Source: RGIG3009 sp045596745 (lineage in GTDB: Bacteria; Bacillota; Clostridia; Oscillospirales; Acutalibacteraceae). From it: a stretch of DNA of 64,000 nucleotides. Positions 22,517 through 32,483 of this stretch are shown here, piece after piece. The stretch is from positions 7,981-71,980 of the forward strand of contig JAZODA010000065.1 in NCBI GenBank assembly GCA_045596745.1, read 5' to 3'. The first letter of the stretch is position 1. Each line of letters opens with the position of its first letter. The translations under genes were made by a program, and so were the position numbers. Below the pieces are notes generated by a model. It did no database searches. It was not told the origin of the DNA and was given only the letters and a program-made list of their open reading frames with translations.

Positions 22517-25500
22517 ATGAAACTCAGCAAAAACATGACTAGAATCCTGTCTGTGTTGCTGGCGGCTGTTATGCTGCTGGCTACTCCGGTGTACGCCGGA
22601 ACAGACGCCGACGCCGTGGTCAGCAGCGGTGCCGGTAACTTCGCCGGCGCCAACGGCGGGGTTGTGGAATTCGACGGCACCCCCTCGTACATGGAATATT
22701 ACGAGGAGTACAAGGGTTACGATAAGCCTGCCAACAAGGTTGTTGTCGGCATGGATGATATCGTGGCCGTTGAAAACGAAGGCAAGTCCAAAATCACGCA
22801 GGGCGACCTCGATGGCGCCGTGCTGAGTGCGGACAACAAGTACGTCGAGTGGACGTTCACGGTCTCCAAGGCCGGCATCTACAACATCACGCCGTACTAC
22901 TATCCGCTGGATGACGACGATCCGCTGGGCGACTCCGAAAAGGAGAGCAACACCATCGGTCGTGCCATTACGCTGGAGCTGGCGCTTGACGGAACTTCGC
23001 CTTACACGGAGGCGAAGGCTTTTTCGCTGTCCAGAATGTGGCGCGATGCCGGTGAGCCGGAAGTCGATGAGCTGGGCAACCACGTGCGTCCTTCTCAGGA
23101 AGAGGTGCAGCGTTGGATTTCTGCCTCCTTCGTCAACGAGCTGGGTATGTATTCCGACCCCTACTATGTGTATCTGACTCCCGGTGAGCACACGCTGCGT
23201 CTGACCCGCGTGCGTGAAGCGCTGGCGATCAATAAAATTACCTTCAGCAACGCGGCTGAGCTGGTTTCTTATGACACCTATTATAAGAACACCGCGGCGG
23301 TGAAGGGCGAGAAGAAGGATACCGGCAAGTTTGCCGAGCTGCAGGCGGAGAAGTCTTTCGAGAAGACCGACTCCACCCTGTACGGTCTGATGGACCATCA
23401 GGATGCCGGCACGTATCCGAACCATCCCACCCGTATGCTGATTAACACCATCGGCGGCTCCAACTGGGGTGTCACCGGCCAGTCCATCACGTGGGTGGTC
23501 AATGTGGAAACCGCAGGTTGGTACAAGCTGGCGATGCGTGCTCGTCAGGACTTGAATCAGGGTATGATTTCCTATCGTACGCTGAAGATTCAGGGCAAAA
23601 ACGACGAAGAAGCCTACATTCCGTTTGCTGAGGCGGAGAACATTCCCTTTAACTATAATTCCGATTGGCAGGTTCACGTGCTGGGCGGCGAAGAGGATCC
23701 CATGGAGCTGTGGCTGGAGCCCGGCGACAAGATCACTCTGACCGTTGCGGCCGGTGAGCTGTGCGACGTGCTGCGCAACGTGCAGCGTTCCGTGCTGGAT
23801 CTGAACGAAATCTATCGTAAGATTATCGTTATCACCGGCACCACGCCCGACATCTATCAGGACTACTACCTGGAAGATGAAATCCCGGGCCTGCAGGATA
23901 TGTTTATCACCCAGAAGAACCGTCTGACCGCTATTGCGGACCAGATTATCGCTGTTACCGGCAAGACCGGTTCCCAGACCTCCACGCTGCTGGAAGCGGC
24001 GGCTCGTCTGGAAATCTACGCCGGCAAGTCCTACGAAATCACCGCTGACCTCGGCTCTTTCAAGAGCAGCATCGAAAGCTTGAGCTCCCTGCTCCTGTCC
24101 TTCGGTACTCAGCCGCTGGAAATCGACCGCTTCTATTTTGTGCCCGCCAACGAGGAAGAGATTCCGGATGGCGACGCCGGTTTCTGGGATGCGCTGTGGT
24201 ACAGCATCCAGAAGTTCTTCGGTTCGTTCTTCAGTGACTATCAGGTCAAGGGCGGCGAAGACACGGTTGAAGTGTGGGTTTCCACCGGCCGTGACCAGAT
24301 GCAGATTGTCAGCTCGATGATCACCGACTTTATCGCAAAGTACGGCATTTCGGTTCGTCTGAGCCTGGTTCCCACCGGCGAAACGCTGCTGGAAGCCACC
24401 ATGGCCGGTAAGGGCCCCGACGCCGCTCTGATGATCGGCTATGACCAGGTCGTCAACCTCGCAATGCGTGGCGCACTGGTAGATATGGATAAGGAAGGTT
24501 ACGACATCCGCAAGAAGACCGAAGGCATCTTCTCGGAAGCGGCGTGGAAGCGCTTCTTCTACGAGGGCGGCTACTACGCCATCCCCGAAACGCAGACCTG
24601 GCCGGTGCTGTTCTATCGTACCGATATTATGGCGGAGCTGGATCTTGAAGTTCCGGACGATTGGGACGAGTATCGCGAGATGTTGCGTACCCTGCAGGGT
24701 CAGAACCTGAACGCCGGTATGGTGGAAACCTCCTCCGGTACGCCCGGCGTTTCCGGTAGTATCGACGTGTTCCAGAGTATGCTGTTCCAGCGCGGTGGTA
24801 CGTACTACAATGAGGATCGTACCGCAACGACCTTCGATTCGATCGAAGCTTACGAGTCCTTTGAAGACTGGGCAGAGTTCTACTCCAAGTACGGCGTTGA
24901 CCGAAGCATTGACTTCTACAACCGCTTCCGTACCGGTGACGTGCCGATCGGCTTCAGCTCCTATGGTACTTACAACCAGCTGATGGCTGCCGCTCCCGAA
25001 TTGCGCGGCCTGTGGTCGATGGCTCCCATCCCGGGTATGATTCAGTACAAGAAGGATGCCAACGGCGAGTACATTCTCAACGAGAAGGGCGAGAAGATTG
25101 TCGCTCGCGGCACGTGGGCAACCAACGCGGACGGCTCGCTGAAGCTGGATAGCAACGGCGATCCGATCCCGGTGTACGATGACAACGGCGAAGTGCTTAT
25201 CAACCACACCTCCGCTTCCGGTGGTACCGGTTGTATGCTGCTGTCTGCCGCAGTTGATCGCGAAGTTGCCGACAAGGCCTTCACCTTCCTGAGCTGGTGG
25301 ACTACTACCGAACAGCAGATTCGCTATGGTCAGGAACTCGAAGCCACGATGGGTGTTGCGGCTCGTTACACGCCCGCTTCCATCGAAGCCTTCCACAGCA
25401 TGGGCTGGACGGAAGAAGAACTGCAGATTCTGGATGACCAGCGTGTGTGGACCGATAACGTCTACTCCGTGCCCGGTGACTACCTGCTGGCTCGTTCGCT

Positions 25501-25624
25501 GACCAACGCCCTGCGTTCCACGCTGGACAAGAAACTTGAGCCTCGTCGTACGCTGTCGCAGTACAACCGCGATATCAACGCGGAAATCACCCGCAAGCGT
25601 AAAGAGTTTGGCCTGAAATATTGA
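22517..25624 (+). CDS. Large exported solute-binding protein with N-terminal carbohydrate-binding-like domains
   Basis: A 1035-residue protein with a signal peptide ending near PVYA (residue 26). Residues about 40-430 look like two beta-sandwich, CBM-like domains (YTEAKAFSLSRMW, then WGVTGQSITWVVNVETAGWY). A helical segment (about 440-560) follows. Residues 585-1010 are a family 1 sugar-binding protein (GPDAALMIGYDQVVNLAMRG, WPVLFYRTDIM, DVPIGFSSYGTYNQLM). There is no lipobox, so it is either released or held by its binding domains. Usual binding proteins are about 430 residues, so the fused N-terminus is notable. First gene of the importer operon; ATG at 22517 with AGGG nine bases upstream. 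Confidence 0.85.
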   Translation: MKLSKNMTRILSVLLAAVMLLATPVYAGTDADAVVSSGAGNFAGANGGVVEFDGTPSYMEYYEEYKGYDKPANKVVVGMDDIVAVENEGKSKITQGDLDGAVLSADNKYVEWTFTVSKAGIYNITPYYYPLDDDDPLGDSEKESNTIGRAITLELALDGTSPYTEAKAFSLSRMWRDAGEPEVDELGNHVRPSQEEVQRWISASFVNELGMYSDPYYVYLTPGEHTLRLTRVREALAINKITFSNAAELVSYDTYYKNTAAVKGEKKDTGKFAELQAEKSFEKTDSTLYGLMDHQDAGTYPNHPTRMLINTIGGSNWGVTGQSITWVVNVETAGWYKLAMRARQDLNQGMISYRTLKIQGKNDEEAYIPFAEAENIPFNYNSDWQVHVLGGEEDPMELWLEPGDKITLTVAAGELCDVLRNVQRSVLDLNEIYRKIIVITGTTPDIYQDYYLEDEIPGLQDMFITQKNRLTAIADQIIAVTGKTGSQTSTLLEAAARLEIYAGKSYEITADLGSFKSSIESLSSLLLSFGTQPLEIDRFYFVPANEEEIPDGDAGFWDALWYSIQKFFGSFFSDYQVKGGEDTVEVWVSTGRDQMQIVSSMITDFIAKYGISVRLSLVPTGETLLEATMAGKGPDAALMIGYDQVVNLAMRGALVDMDKEGYDIRKKTEGIFSEAAWKRFFYEGGYYAIPETQTWPVLFYRTDIMAELDLEVPDDWDEYREMLRTLQGQNLNAGMVETSSGTPGVSGSIDVFQSMLFQRGGTYYNEDRTATTFDSIEAYESFEDWAEFYSKYGVDRSIDFYNRFRTGDVPIGFSSYGTYNQLMAAAPELRGLWSMAPIPGMIQYKKDANGEYILNEKGEKIVARGTWATNADGSLKLDSNGDPIPVYDDNGEVLINHTSASGGTGCMLLSAAVDREVADKAFTFLSWWTTTEQQIRYGQELEATMGVAARYTPASIEAFHSMGWTEEELQILDDQRVWTDNVYSVPGDYLLARSLTNALRSTLDKKLEPRRTLSQYNRDINAEITRKRKEFGLKY

Positions 25625-25639
25625 GAGGAGGGGTAACAC

Positions 25640-26545
25640 ATGAGTGCTAAAAAGAAAACAGCCAGCCTGAGCGCTCAGGCACGCCAGAGCTATTTGGCGC
25701 ATTATGCAATGTTGTCCCCGTTCCTCATTGCATTCATCACCTTTACGATCCTGCCGATTCTGTCCTCGATCGTACTGAGCTTCACCAACTTCAACATGGT
25801 GCAGTTCCCCGGTTTCACCGGTATTGAAAACTACATCCGCCTGCTCTTCGAAGACGATGTTTACATCATCTCCCTGAAGAACACGCTGATCATGGCCTTG
25901 ATTGTCGGCCCGGTCGGTTACATCCTCAGCTTTGTGGTCGCATGGTTGATCAACGAGCTGGGCTACCGCCTGAGAGTTATGTACACCTTCTTCATGTACA
26001 CCCCCGCGCTGTGCGGCGGTGCGGCAACCATCTGGTCGTACATCTTCTCCACCGACTCCAAGGGCTTCCTGAACGACCTGCTGCTGAAGCTCGGCATCAT
26101 CGCCGACCCGATTCAGTGGTTGACCGACTCCACCTACACCATGACCGTCGCTATCATCGTGGCGATCTGGGGCAGCTTTGGTACCGGCTTCTTGTCCTTC
26201 GTTTCCGGTCTTCAGTCGCTGGATCGCACCTTCTTCGAAGCGGCGGCCATCGACGGTCTGCGTAACCGTTGGCAGGAACTGTACTACGTTACTTTCCCGC
26301 AGATGAAGGAATTCCTGCTGTTCGGTGCTGTGCAGTCTATCTCCTCCGCGTTCTCCATTGCACCCACCATCACGGGTAACCCCAGTACTAACTACTCGAC
26401 GCACACGTTGGTTTTGCACATTCAGGACCACGCGAACATCCGATACGAAATGGGTTATGCTTCGGCAGCTGCCGTTGTCCTGTTCTTGTTGATGTTCCTC
26501 TCCTGGAAGCTGATTAACAAGTTGCTCTCGAAGATTTCGGCGTAA
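25640..26545 (+). CDS. Carbohydrate ABC transporter permease (MalF/UgpA type), pair A
   Basis: A 301-residue inner-membrane permease with six helices, of the CUT1 sugar-uptake group. The EAA loop reads FFEAAAIDGLRNRWQELYYV near residues 204-223 and contacts the ATPase. GAGGAGGGG precedes the ATG, 15 bases after the binding-protein gene. Pairs with the next gene to form the channel. No ATP-binding subunit is encoded nearby. Confidence 0.93.
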   Translation: MSAKKKTASLSAQARQSYLAHYAMLSPFLIAFITFTILPILSSIVLSFTNFNMVQFPGFTGIENYIRLLFEDDVYIISLKNTLIMALIVGPVGYILSFVVAWLINELGYRLRVMYTFFMYTPALCGGAATIWSYIFSTDSKGFLNDLLLKLGIIADPIQWLTDSTYTMTVAIIVAIWGSFGTGFLSFVSGLQSLDRTFFEAAAIDGLRNRWQELYYVTFPQMKEFLLFGAVQSISSAFSIAPTITGNPSTNYSTHTLVLHIQDHANIRYEMGYASAAAVVLFLLMFLSWKLINKLLSKISA

Positions 26546-26558
26546 GGAGGGGATAGAG

Positions 26559-27461
26559 ATGAAGCTTTTTAAGAGAAATTCGAACAAACCTGTCAACCTC
26601 AAGCGCCTGAGAACTCATCGCGTTATCCTGTCCCGTTCCAAGGGCGGTACGATTGCCATCGGTGTGTTTGTTACGCTGATGTCGTTGTTCATGCTCCTGC
26701 CGGTTATCTACTCGGTGATTCAGGCTTTCAAGCCGATCGAAGAAATCTACGCTTACCCGCCGAAGTTCTTCGTGCAGAATCCCACCATTGAAAACTTCAA
26801 GATGGTCCTTAAGCTGGCCGGTAACTTGTGGGTTCCCTTCAGCCGTTACCTGTTCAACAGCTTGCTGATTGCCGTCGCCGGTACGTTCATCTCGGTGTTT
26901 ATCTCCACCCTGGCTGCGTACCCGCTGGCAAAGGGCCGCTTCCCCGGTCGTGTGGGTATTTCCAGCGCCATCGTTATGGCTATGTTGTTTAACGGTAGCG
27001 TTACCACGATGCCCCGTTACCTGATCATCGCCGGTTTGGGCATGGTCGATACATACTGGGCCGTTCTGCTCCCTGCAATGGCCGGTACGATGGGCGTCTT
27101 CCTGATGCGTCAGTTCATGATCACCGCTATCCCGGATTCCACGCTGGAAGCTGCGCGTATCGACGGTGCGAATGAATACACCATCTTCTTCCGCATCGTT
27201 ACGCCCAGCGTGCGTGCGGGTTGGATGACCTTGATCATCTTCTCGTTCCAGAACTTCTGGAACTCCACGAACAGCACCTACATCTACAGTGAAGAACTGA
27301 AGCAGTTACCGTCGGTGTTGTCCTCGATTGCGGCTGGCGGTATCGCACGTGCCGGTGCAAGCTCCGCGGTGGCGGTCATCATGATGCTCTTGCCGATTAT
27401 CGTCTTCTTGATTTCGCAGAGCTCCATTACCGAAACGATGTCCCACTCCGGTTTGAAATAA
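26559..27461 (+). CDS. Carbohydrate ABC transporter permease (MalG/UgpE type), pair A
   Basis: A 300-residue permease. LLPVIYSVIQAFKPIEEIYA at the N-terminal helix and the EAA loop TLEAARIDGANEYTIFFRIV near 195-215 fit CUT1 MalG-type partners. A basic N-terminal tail precedes the first helix. AAGGAGGGG precedes the ATG, 13 bases after its partner. Confidence 0.93.
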   Translation: MKLFKRNSNKPVNLKRLRTHRVILSRSKGGTIAIGVFVTLMSLFMLLPVIYSVIQAFKPIEEIYAYPPKFFVQNPTIENFKMVLKLAGNLWVPFSRYLFNSLLIAVAGTFISVFISTLAAYPLAKGRFPGRVGISSAIVMAMLFNGSVTTMPRYLIIAGLGMVDTYWAVLLPAMAGTMGVFLMRQFMITAIPDSTLEAARIDGANEYTIFFRIVTPSVRAGWMTLIIFSFQNFWNSTNSTYIYSEELKQLPSVLSSIAAGGIARAGASSAVAVIMMLLPIIVFLISQSSITETMSHSGLK

Positions 27462-27500
27462 CGGATAACGTTAGTTTGCAGAAAGGTGCGTGTTTGGCTT

Positions 27501-29930
27501 ATGCCGAAGAAAACATTTGGCGCGATCCTGGTAGCAATTTTGCTGCTGGTGTGTTCGCTGTCGGTCGGGGCATTGCCGGGAAACAATGTCGCGTATACGA
27601 CATACGACTACAACTTCTATGAGGAATCCATTGCTGCTCCTGCCGCCTATGCGCCGGCAGGCCGCATCAGCGGCGAATCGCTGACGAAACAAGCGAAAGA
27701 AGCCGGTATCGATGTGGATCTGGGTGGATTCTCCTATCCCACGGATATCTTCTACGACGAGAGCAAGGATCTCATTTATATGCTGGACAGCTTGAGTGCG
27801 CTCAGCGATAAGAATGCGACCTGCCGTCTGATCGTGTTGAACGCCGATTATACCTTTAATAATGTCATCTACTTCGAGGAACCCTCCAAGACCACGATTT
27901 CCTACTCTTACTTCGACCTCGAGTCGGGTAAGCTGGTTATCGAGGACCTCAAGGATGAGTCCGGCGAAGCCATTATGGTGCCGGAAGTTGATCCGTCCAG
28001 CCCGTATCTCTATGATGAGAACGGCGAGATCGTGATGGAGCCGTTGGTCAACCCCTTGACCAACGAGGTCGTCACCGATCCGACCGGTGAGCCCATCATG
28101 GTGGAGAAGTACGACCCGGATCAGATCGTTTACAAAATCGGTCCTTCCGACATCAAGGAAGCCGAAGGTGTTACGGTCGGTAACGACGGTCGTATCTACA
28201 TCGCGGATACCAAGGGTATGCGTATCGCTATCTTCAAGGTGTCCGAAGATGATCCGCAGAAGGCGAGCCTGATCAACGAGATCATCCCCGATCCCGAAGA
28301 GACCCACCAGGATGGCGACCTGCCGTTCGACGTGTGTAAGGTCATCGTGGACAACCGCCACAACCTGTACGCTATCGCGCGCAGCAACAACATGGGTGCG
28401 TTCGTCTTCGATAGCGAAGGCAACTTCAAGCGCTTCTTCGGCGGTAACGAAGTGGAACAGACCAGCGAAGTGGTTATGAAATATCTGCTTCGTCCCTTCC
28501 TGACGCAGGCTCAGCTCGAAGGTATGACTACCTCGACGCCGATTAACATCGCCAGCTTCGACGTTGACCGCGAAGGCTTCCTGTACACCTGTACGACGGT
28601 TGCCTCGACCACGTCGGTTCCGGAAGGCATTATCCGTAAGCTGAACTATCTGGGCAAGAACATTCTGAACGCCGAAATCATCTTCGGTGACCTCGAATGG
28701 GACCGCCTGAGCGTTCAGGATACCAAGGTCACCAACTTCATCGACTTGGATGTTGACGAAAGTGGCTTTATCAACATGTTGGATACCAACCGCGGTAAGA
28801 TTTTCCAGTACACCGAGCGCGGTGAGCTGGTGGCGGTGTTCGGTTCCTACGGCGATCAGGTCGGTACCTTCGACAAGCCGGTGGCTGTTGAATCCATTGG
28901 CGACGAAGTGCTGGTTGTGGACGCCAACAAGCGTTTGATTCAGATCTTCGCTCCCACGGCGTACGGCGCTAAGTACCGCGATGCTCTTGCTCGTCTGGAA
29001 GATGACGATTACGAGGGTTCGCTGGCTATCTGGAACTCGCTGCTGGAGTCCAACTCCAACAACGCACACGCTTACTACGGCGTGGGTCACGTCTATGATA
29101 TGATGGGCGAGTACGGCAAAGCAATGGAATACTTCAAGCTTGCCGGTGACCGCGATTCCTACTCTAACGCATTCCAGGAGTACCGCAATGAACTGATTAA
29201 GCAGGGCTTCCTGCCGGTCGTTATCATTGTGATCGCTCTGTTCATCGCGCTTAAGGTTCTCAAGCGCATCCGCAGCAAGAAGGTTAAGGAAAGAAGCACC
29301 AGCGCGTACAGCAAGCTGGAGTCCAAGTACACCTTCCCGCTGTATACGCTGTTCCATCCGGCGGATGGTTTCCAGCAGCTCAAGCCGCGTAAGATTGGCT
29401 CGTGGCGAGTGGTTGGCGTGTTGCTGACGGCGTTGTTCTTCATCTTCACGGTGCAGTACTTCGCAACCGGCTTCATCTTCAATATGAACCGTGTCACCGA
29501 TTACAGCCTGCCCATTATGCTGCTTAAGACCGTTGGTATCGCGTTCCTGTTCATCATTGCGAACTGGGCCGTGTGTACGCTGTTCAACGGTAACGGTAAC
29601 CTGAAAGAAATCGCTTGCGTTACCACCTACAGCCTGCTGCCCTTCATGAGTGCGCTGGTGATTAACATCATTGCTTCGAATGCACTGAGCATGGATGAAG
29701 GCGCCATCATGAACATCATCCTGGTCGTCGGCATTCTGTGGTCGCTGCTGCTGCTCCTCAGCGGTCTGGCGGCAATCCACGAATACACCATGACGCAGTC
29801 GCTGTTCTCGACGATTGCCACCGTCATCGGTATGGCTGTTATCGTCTTCCTGCTCATCATGTTCTTCAGCTTGATGCAGCAGACCGCAAGCTTCTTCGAA
29901 TCCATCATTGACGAGCTTATCAACCGCTAA
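27501..29930 (+). CDS. Exported NHL/beta-propeller, TPR and Yip1 membrane protein
   Basis: An 809-residue protein. Signal peptide at 1-25 (FGAILVAILLLVCSLSVGAL); an NHL-type six-bladed propeller from about 73 to 487 (GVTVGNDGRIYIADTKGMRI, FIDLDVDESGFINML, GTFDKPVAVESIGDEVLVVD); a TPR pair at about 491-558 (HAYYGVGHVYDMMGEYGKAM); a membrane helix at about 570-590; and a C-terminal Yip1-family region with four or five helices (about 633-800). The propeller and TPR would face outside. The start is uncertain: AAAGG is 14 bases from ATG 27501, and a GTG at 27486 overlaps it. Sitting between two permease pairs, it may organise or gate the transporter. Function unknown. Confidence 0.82.
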   Translation: MPKKTFGAILVAILLLVCSLSVGALPGNNVAYTTYDYNFYEESIAAPAAYAPAGRISGESLTKQAKEAGIDVDLGGFSYPTDIFYDESKDLIYMLDSLSALSDKNATCRLIVLNADYTFNNVIYFEEPSKTTISYSYFDLESGKLVIEDLKDESGEAIMVPEVDPSSPYLYDENGEIVMEPLVNPLTNEVVTDPTGEPIMVEKYDPDQIVYKIGPSDIKEAEGVTVGNDGRIYIADTKGMRIAIFKVSEDDPQKASLINEIIPDPEETHQDGDLPFDVCKVIVDNRHNLYAIARSNNMGAFVFDSEGNFKRFFGGNEVEQTSEVVMKYLLRPFLTQAQLEGMTTSTPINIASFDVDREGFLYTCTTVASTTSVPEGIIRKLNYLGKNILNAEIIFGDLEWDRLSVQDTKVTNFIDLDVDESGFINMLDTNRGKIFQYTERGELVAVFGSYGDQVGTFDKPVAVESIGDEVLVVDANKRLIQIFAPTAYGAKYRDALARLEDDDYEGSLAIWNSLLESNSNNAHAYYGVGHVYDMMGEYGKAMEYFKLAGDRDSYSNAFQEYRNELIKQGFLPVVIIVIALFIALKVLKRIRSKKVKERSTSAYSKLESKYTFPLYTLFHPADGFQQLKPRKIGSWRVVGVLLTALFFIFTVQYFATGFIFNMNRVTDYSLPIMLLKTVGIAFLFIIANWAVCTLFNGNGNLKEIACVTTYSLLPFMSALVINIIASNALSMDEGAIMNIILVVGILWSLLLLLSGLAAIHEYTMTQSLFSTIATVIGMAVIVFLLIMFFSLMQQTASFFESIIDELINR

Positions 29931-29951
29931 TTCAGAGAGGAGAGATTGTAA

Positions 29952-32483
29952 ATGAACAAAGCGTTTATCAAGTTCATCGTTTGTATGATCCTCTCGGTGG
30001 CGGTTATGCTGATGATGAGTGTCGGCGTGTTCGCCGACAAGCTTCCCGAAGAGGGCACTGAGCCGTCCGACGAAATCGTCGACGGCGAAGTGGTTGACGG
30101 TGAGGAGGAGCCCGAAGAAGAGCTCCCCGCTCACCTCACCGGCGCAGGTTTCCTCAACGAAACCGAAATGACCATTCCGCTCACGCTGTACGATGACTAT
30201 GAGTACGTCTGCGGCGACGAGAAGAACGGTATGGCTATGTATTACGATGCCAAGGGCGGCACCGGCCTGTTCTATCTGCAGAAGATTGTGGATGGCGAGG
30301 TTGTCCGTTGGCACAGCACGGCGTATCAGAACACGCGCATCGAAGACCCCACCATCGGTGAGTCCATCCAGAGCATGCGTTCTCAGATCATTATCGAAAG
30401 CGTTAGCCGTGCAGAAATGGCGACCAAGTCCTTCGCTGAAGAGCGTTCTTCCCGTTTCGACTGTATCGGTCTGGACGGCGCCGGCCTGAAGAACCTGAAG
30501 GTTGTGAAGAAGGACAACGGTCTGAAGATTTCCTACACCTTCCCGTCGATCGGCGTGACCGTTCCGGTGGAATACACCATTAAGGACGGCAAGTTCTACG
30601 CCACCGTCGTTATCGGTGAGATTGACGAAGGTAAGGATCACTACCTCATCAACATCAACCTGCTGCCCGCACTGGGCGTCGGCACCTGGGAAGAGGACGG
30701 CTACGTTCTGATTCCCGATGGCAGCGGCGCTATCATGGACTTCAACAACGGCGCGTTCCTCGAGCTCGGCTATCGTCAGTACGAAGCCAAGGTTTACGGC
30801 GAGGATATGGCTATCGTTGAAAAAGAGCAGGTTACCTACAAAGAAGACATCCGCCTGCCTGTCTTCGGTATTGTGAAGAACAACAACGCTCTGTATGGTA
30901 TCATCACCAAGGGCGACGGCGCTGCTTCCATCGTTGGTATGTCCGGTAACAGCCGTTTCGGCTACAACGGTGTCAGCTCCATCTTCCACTATCGCGTCAT
31001 GCAGAAGCAGATGAACCTGTTCAATAAGCGTGATGTCAACTTTGTTGCTCAGCCGAAATTCGGCAAGGACGACAAGTATCAGGTCTGCTACGATGTGCTG
31101 TTCAATGAGGAAGCGAACTACATGGGTATCGCTTCGGCGTACCGCGATTACCTCAAGGACGCGAAGGCACTTAAGAGGCAGGACACCACGCCGAAGTTCC
31201 ATATGGATGCTATCGGCGCGTTCGAGCAGGATGCTACCTTCCTCGGTATCATCCCCTACACCGAGACTGTGACGCTGACCACGTATGAGCAGTGCGCCAC
31301 CATTCTGGGCGAGCTCAAATCGGCGGGCATCAGCAACCTGACGCTCCGCTATCTCGGCTGGAGCAACAACGGTGTTGAAAACAAAGAGCTTCCCGACGAG
31401 GCCGCGTCGCTGAGCGCACTCGGCGGCAGCGACGGTATGAAGACCCTGCAGGAGTACACGAACAAGAACGGCATCAAGCTGTTCCCCGACGTGGATCTGC
31501 TCCGCTTCCAGGAAAGCGGCAACGGCGTTTCCGCCCGTAGCGCCGGTATCCGTACGGTCTTCGGTAAGATCGCCTATCAGCCCAAGTATATGCTCTCCAC
31601 CTATGTGACGGTGCTCGGCTCCGAAATCACCGCGACCCTCTCTCCCGAGAAGATCAGCTGGGCGGCAGAGCGCTATATGGCCAGCCTGCTGGAAGAAAAC
31701 TTCAAAGCAGTCAGCCTGAGCACGTTGGGCGACTTCTGCTACTCCAACTTCTATGAGGACAACGAGCAGTATCGCTACTACTTCCCGGAGCGCGTTGCCG
31801 AAGTGCTGTCGAAGTACGCCGGCAAGGCCGAGATGAGCTTTGAGGGCGGTAACGCTTACGTGCTGCCGTACGCCAGCCTCATTACCAATGTTCCGATTCA
31901 CTCCAGTGGCTACGACGTTCTGAATCAGGACGTTCCGTTCTACCAGGCTGTGCTGCATGGCTGGATCCCCTACACGACGGAATCCATCCCGCAGGCCGGC
32001 AACCCGGAGGCCACCTATCTGGCGGCTGTCGAAACCGGTAGCGAGCTGCTGTACGTGGGTATCTACGAGAAGGCGGACGTGCTGTTCGATACCGAGTACG
32101 ACCACTTCTACGGCTCGACCTACACGCTGTGGATGAAGCAGGCTGTGGCTCAGTACAAAGAGTATATGCCGCTGCTCCAGAAGATTCACGACCAGGAAAT
32201 GACGATGCACGGCGAGCTGATGCAGGGTGTCTACCTGACCGGCTATGAAAACGGTGTGCAGACGGTTGTGAACTACAACGACAAAGCGGTCACGCTGAGC
32301 GACGGTACCGAAGTTGCAGCAATGGGCTTCGTGACCGGCGAAAACAAGTGGTCGCTGGCAAAGCCCGAACCCGAACCCACTCCGGATGAAAATCCGGAGG
32401 AGGTTCCGGAGGACGGTCTGGATGTTGGCGAGGGCGAAGGCGTCATCGTTGATGATGAAGAAGGGGACGAGGTGATCGGATAA
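29952..32483 (+). CDS. Exported DUF5696-like protein
   Basis: An 843-residue protein with a signal peptide (ending near GVFA, residue 28), an acidic Glu/Asp stretch (35-58), a beta-rich first half with GYVLIPDGSGAIMDFNNGAF, and a second half resembling a TIM barrel of glycoside-hydrolase type (TPKFHMDAIGAFEQ, LKSAGISNLTLRYLGW, KLFPDVDLLRF). These features recall DUF5696 proteins, which sit with YIP1-like proteins and sugar permeases in Firmicutes. The C-terminus is a low-complexity Pro/Glu/Asp tail with no anchor. GAGAGGAGAG precedes the ATG. Catalysis is not established; candidate catalytic Asp and Glu residues lie in the barrel region. Confidence 0.72.
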   Translation: MNKAFIKFIVCMILSVAVMLMMSVGVFADKLPEEGTEPSDEIVDGEVVDGEEEPEEELPAHLTGAGFLNETEMTIPLTLYDDYEYVCGDEKNGMAMYYDAKGGTGLFYLQKIVDGEVVRWHSTAYQNTRIEDPTIGESIQSMRSQIIIESVSRAEMATKSFAEERSSRFDCIGLDGAGLKNLKVVKKDNGLKISYTFPSIGVTVPVEYTIKDGKFYATVVIGEIDEGKDHYLININLLPALGVGTWEEDGYVLIPDGSGAIMDFNNGAFLELGYRQYEAKVYGEDMAIVEKEQVTYKEDIRLPVFGIVKNNNALYGIITKGDGAASIVGMSGNSRFGYNGVSSIFHYRVMQKQMNLFNKRDVNFVAQPKFGKDDKYQVCYDVLFNEEANYMGIASAYRDYLKDAKALKRQDTTPKFHMDAIGAFEQDATFLGIIPYTETVTLTTYEQCATILGELKSAGISNLTLRYLGWSNNGVENKELPDEAASLSALGGSDGMKTLQEYTNKNGIKLFPDVDLLRFQESGNGVSARSAGIRTVFGKIAYQPKYMLSTYVTVLGSEITATLSPEKISWAAERYMASLLEENFKAVSLSTLGDFCYSNFYEDNEQYRYYFPERVAEVLSKYAGKAEMSFEGGNAYVLPYASLITNVPIHSSGYDVLNQDVPFYQAVLHGWIPYTTESIPQAGNPEATYLAAVETGSELLYVGIYEKADVLFDTEYDHFYGSTYTLWMKQAVAQYKEYMPLLQKIHDQEMTMHGELMQGVYLTGYENGVQTVVNYNDKAVTLSDGTEVAAMGFVTGENKWSLAKPEPEPTPDENPEEVPEDGLDVGEGEGVIVDDEEGDEVIG

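Noticed and set aside
22454..32210. Very long open frames on minus (about 1380 and 1580 codons) opposite the transport operon
   Set aside because: They mirror the plus-strand genes, lack ribosome sites and domains, are rich in His, Arg and Gln, and arise from biased codon use of highly expressed genes.
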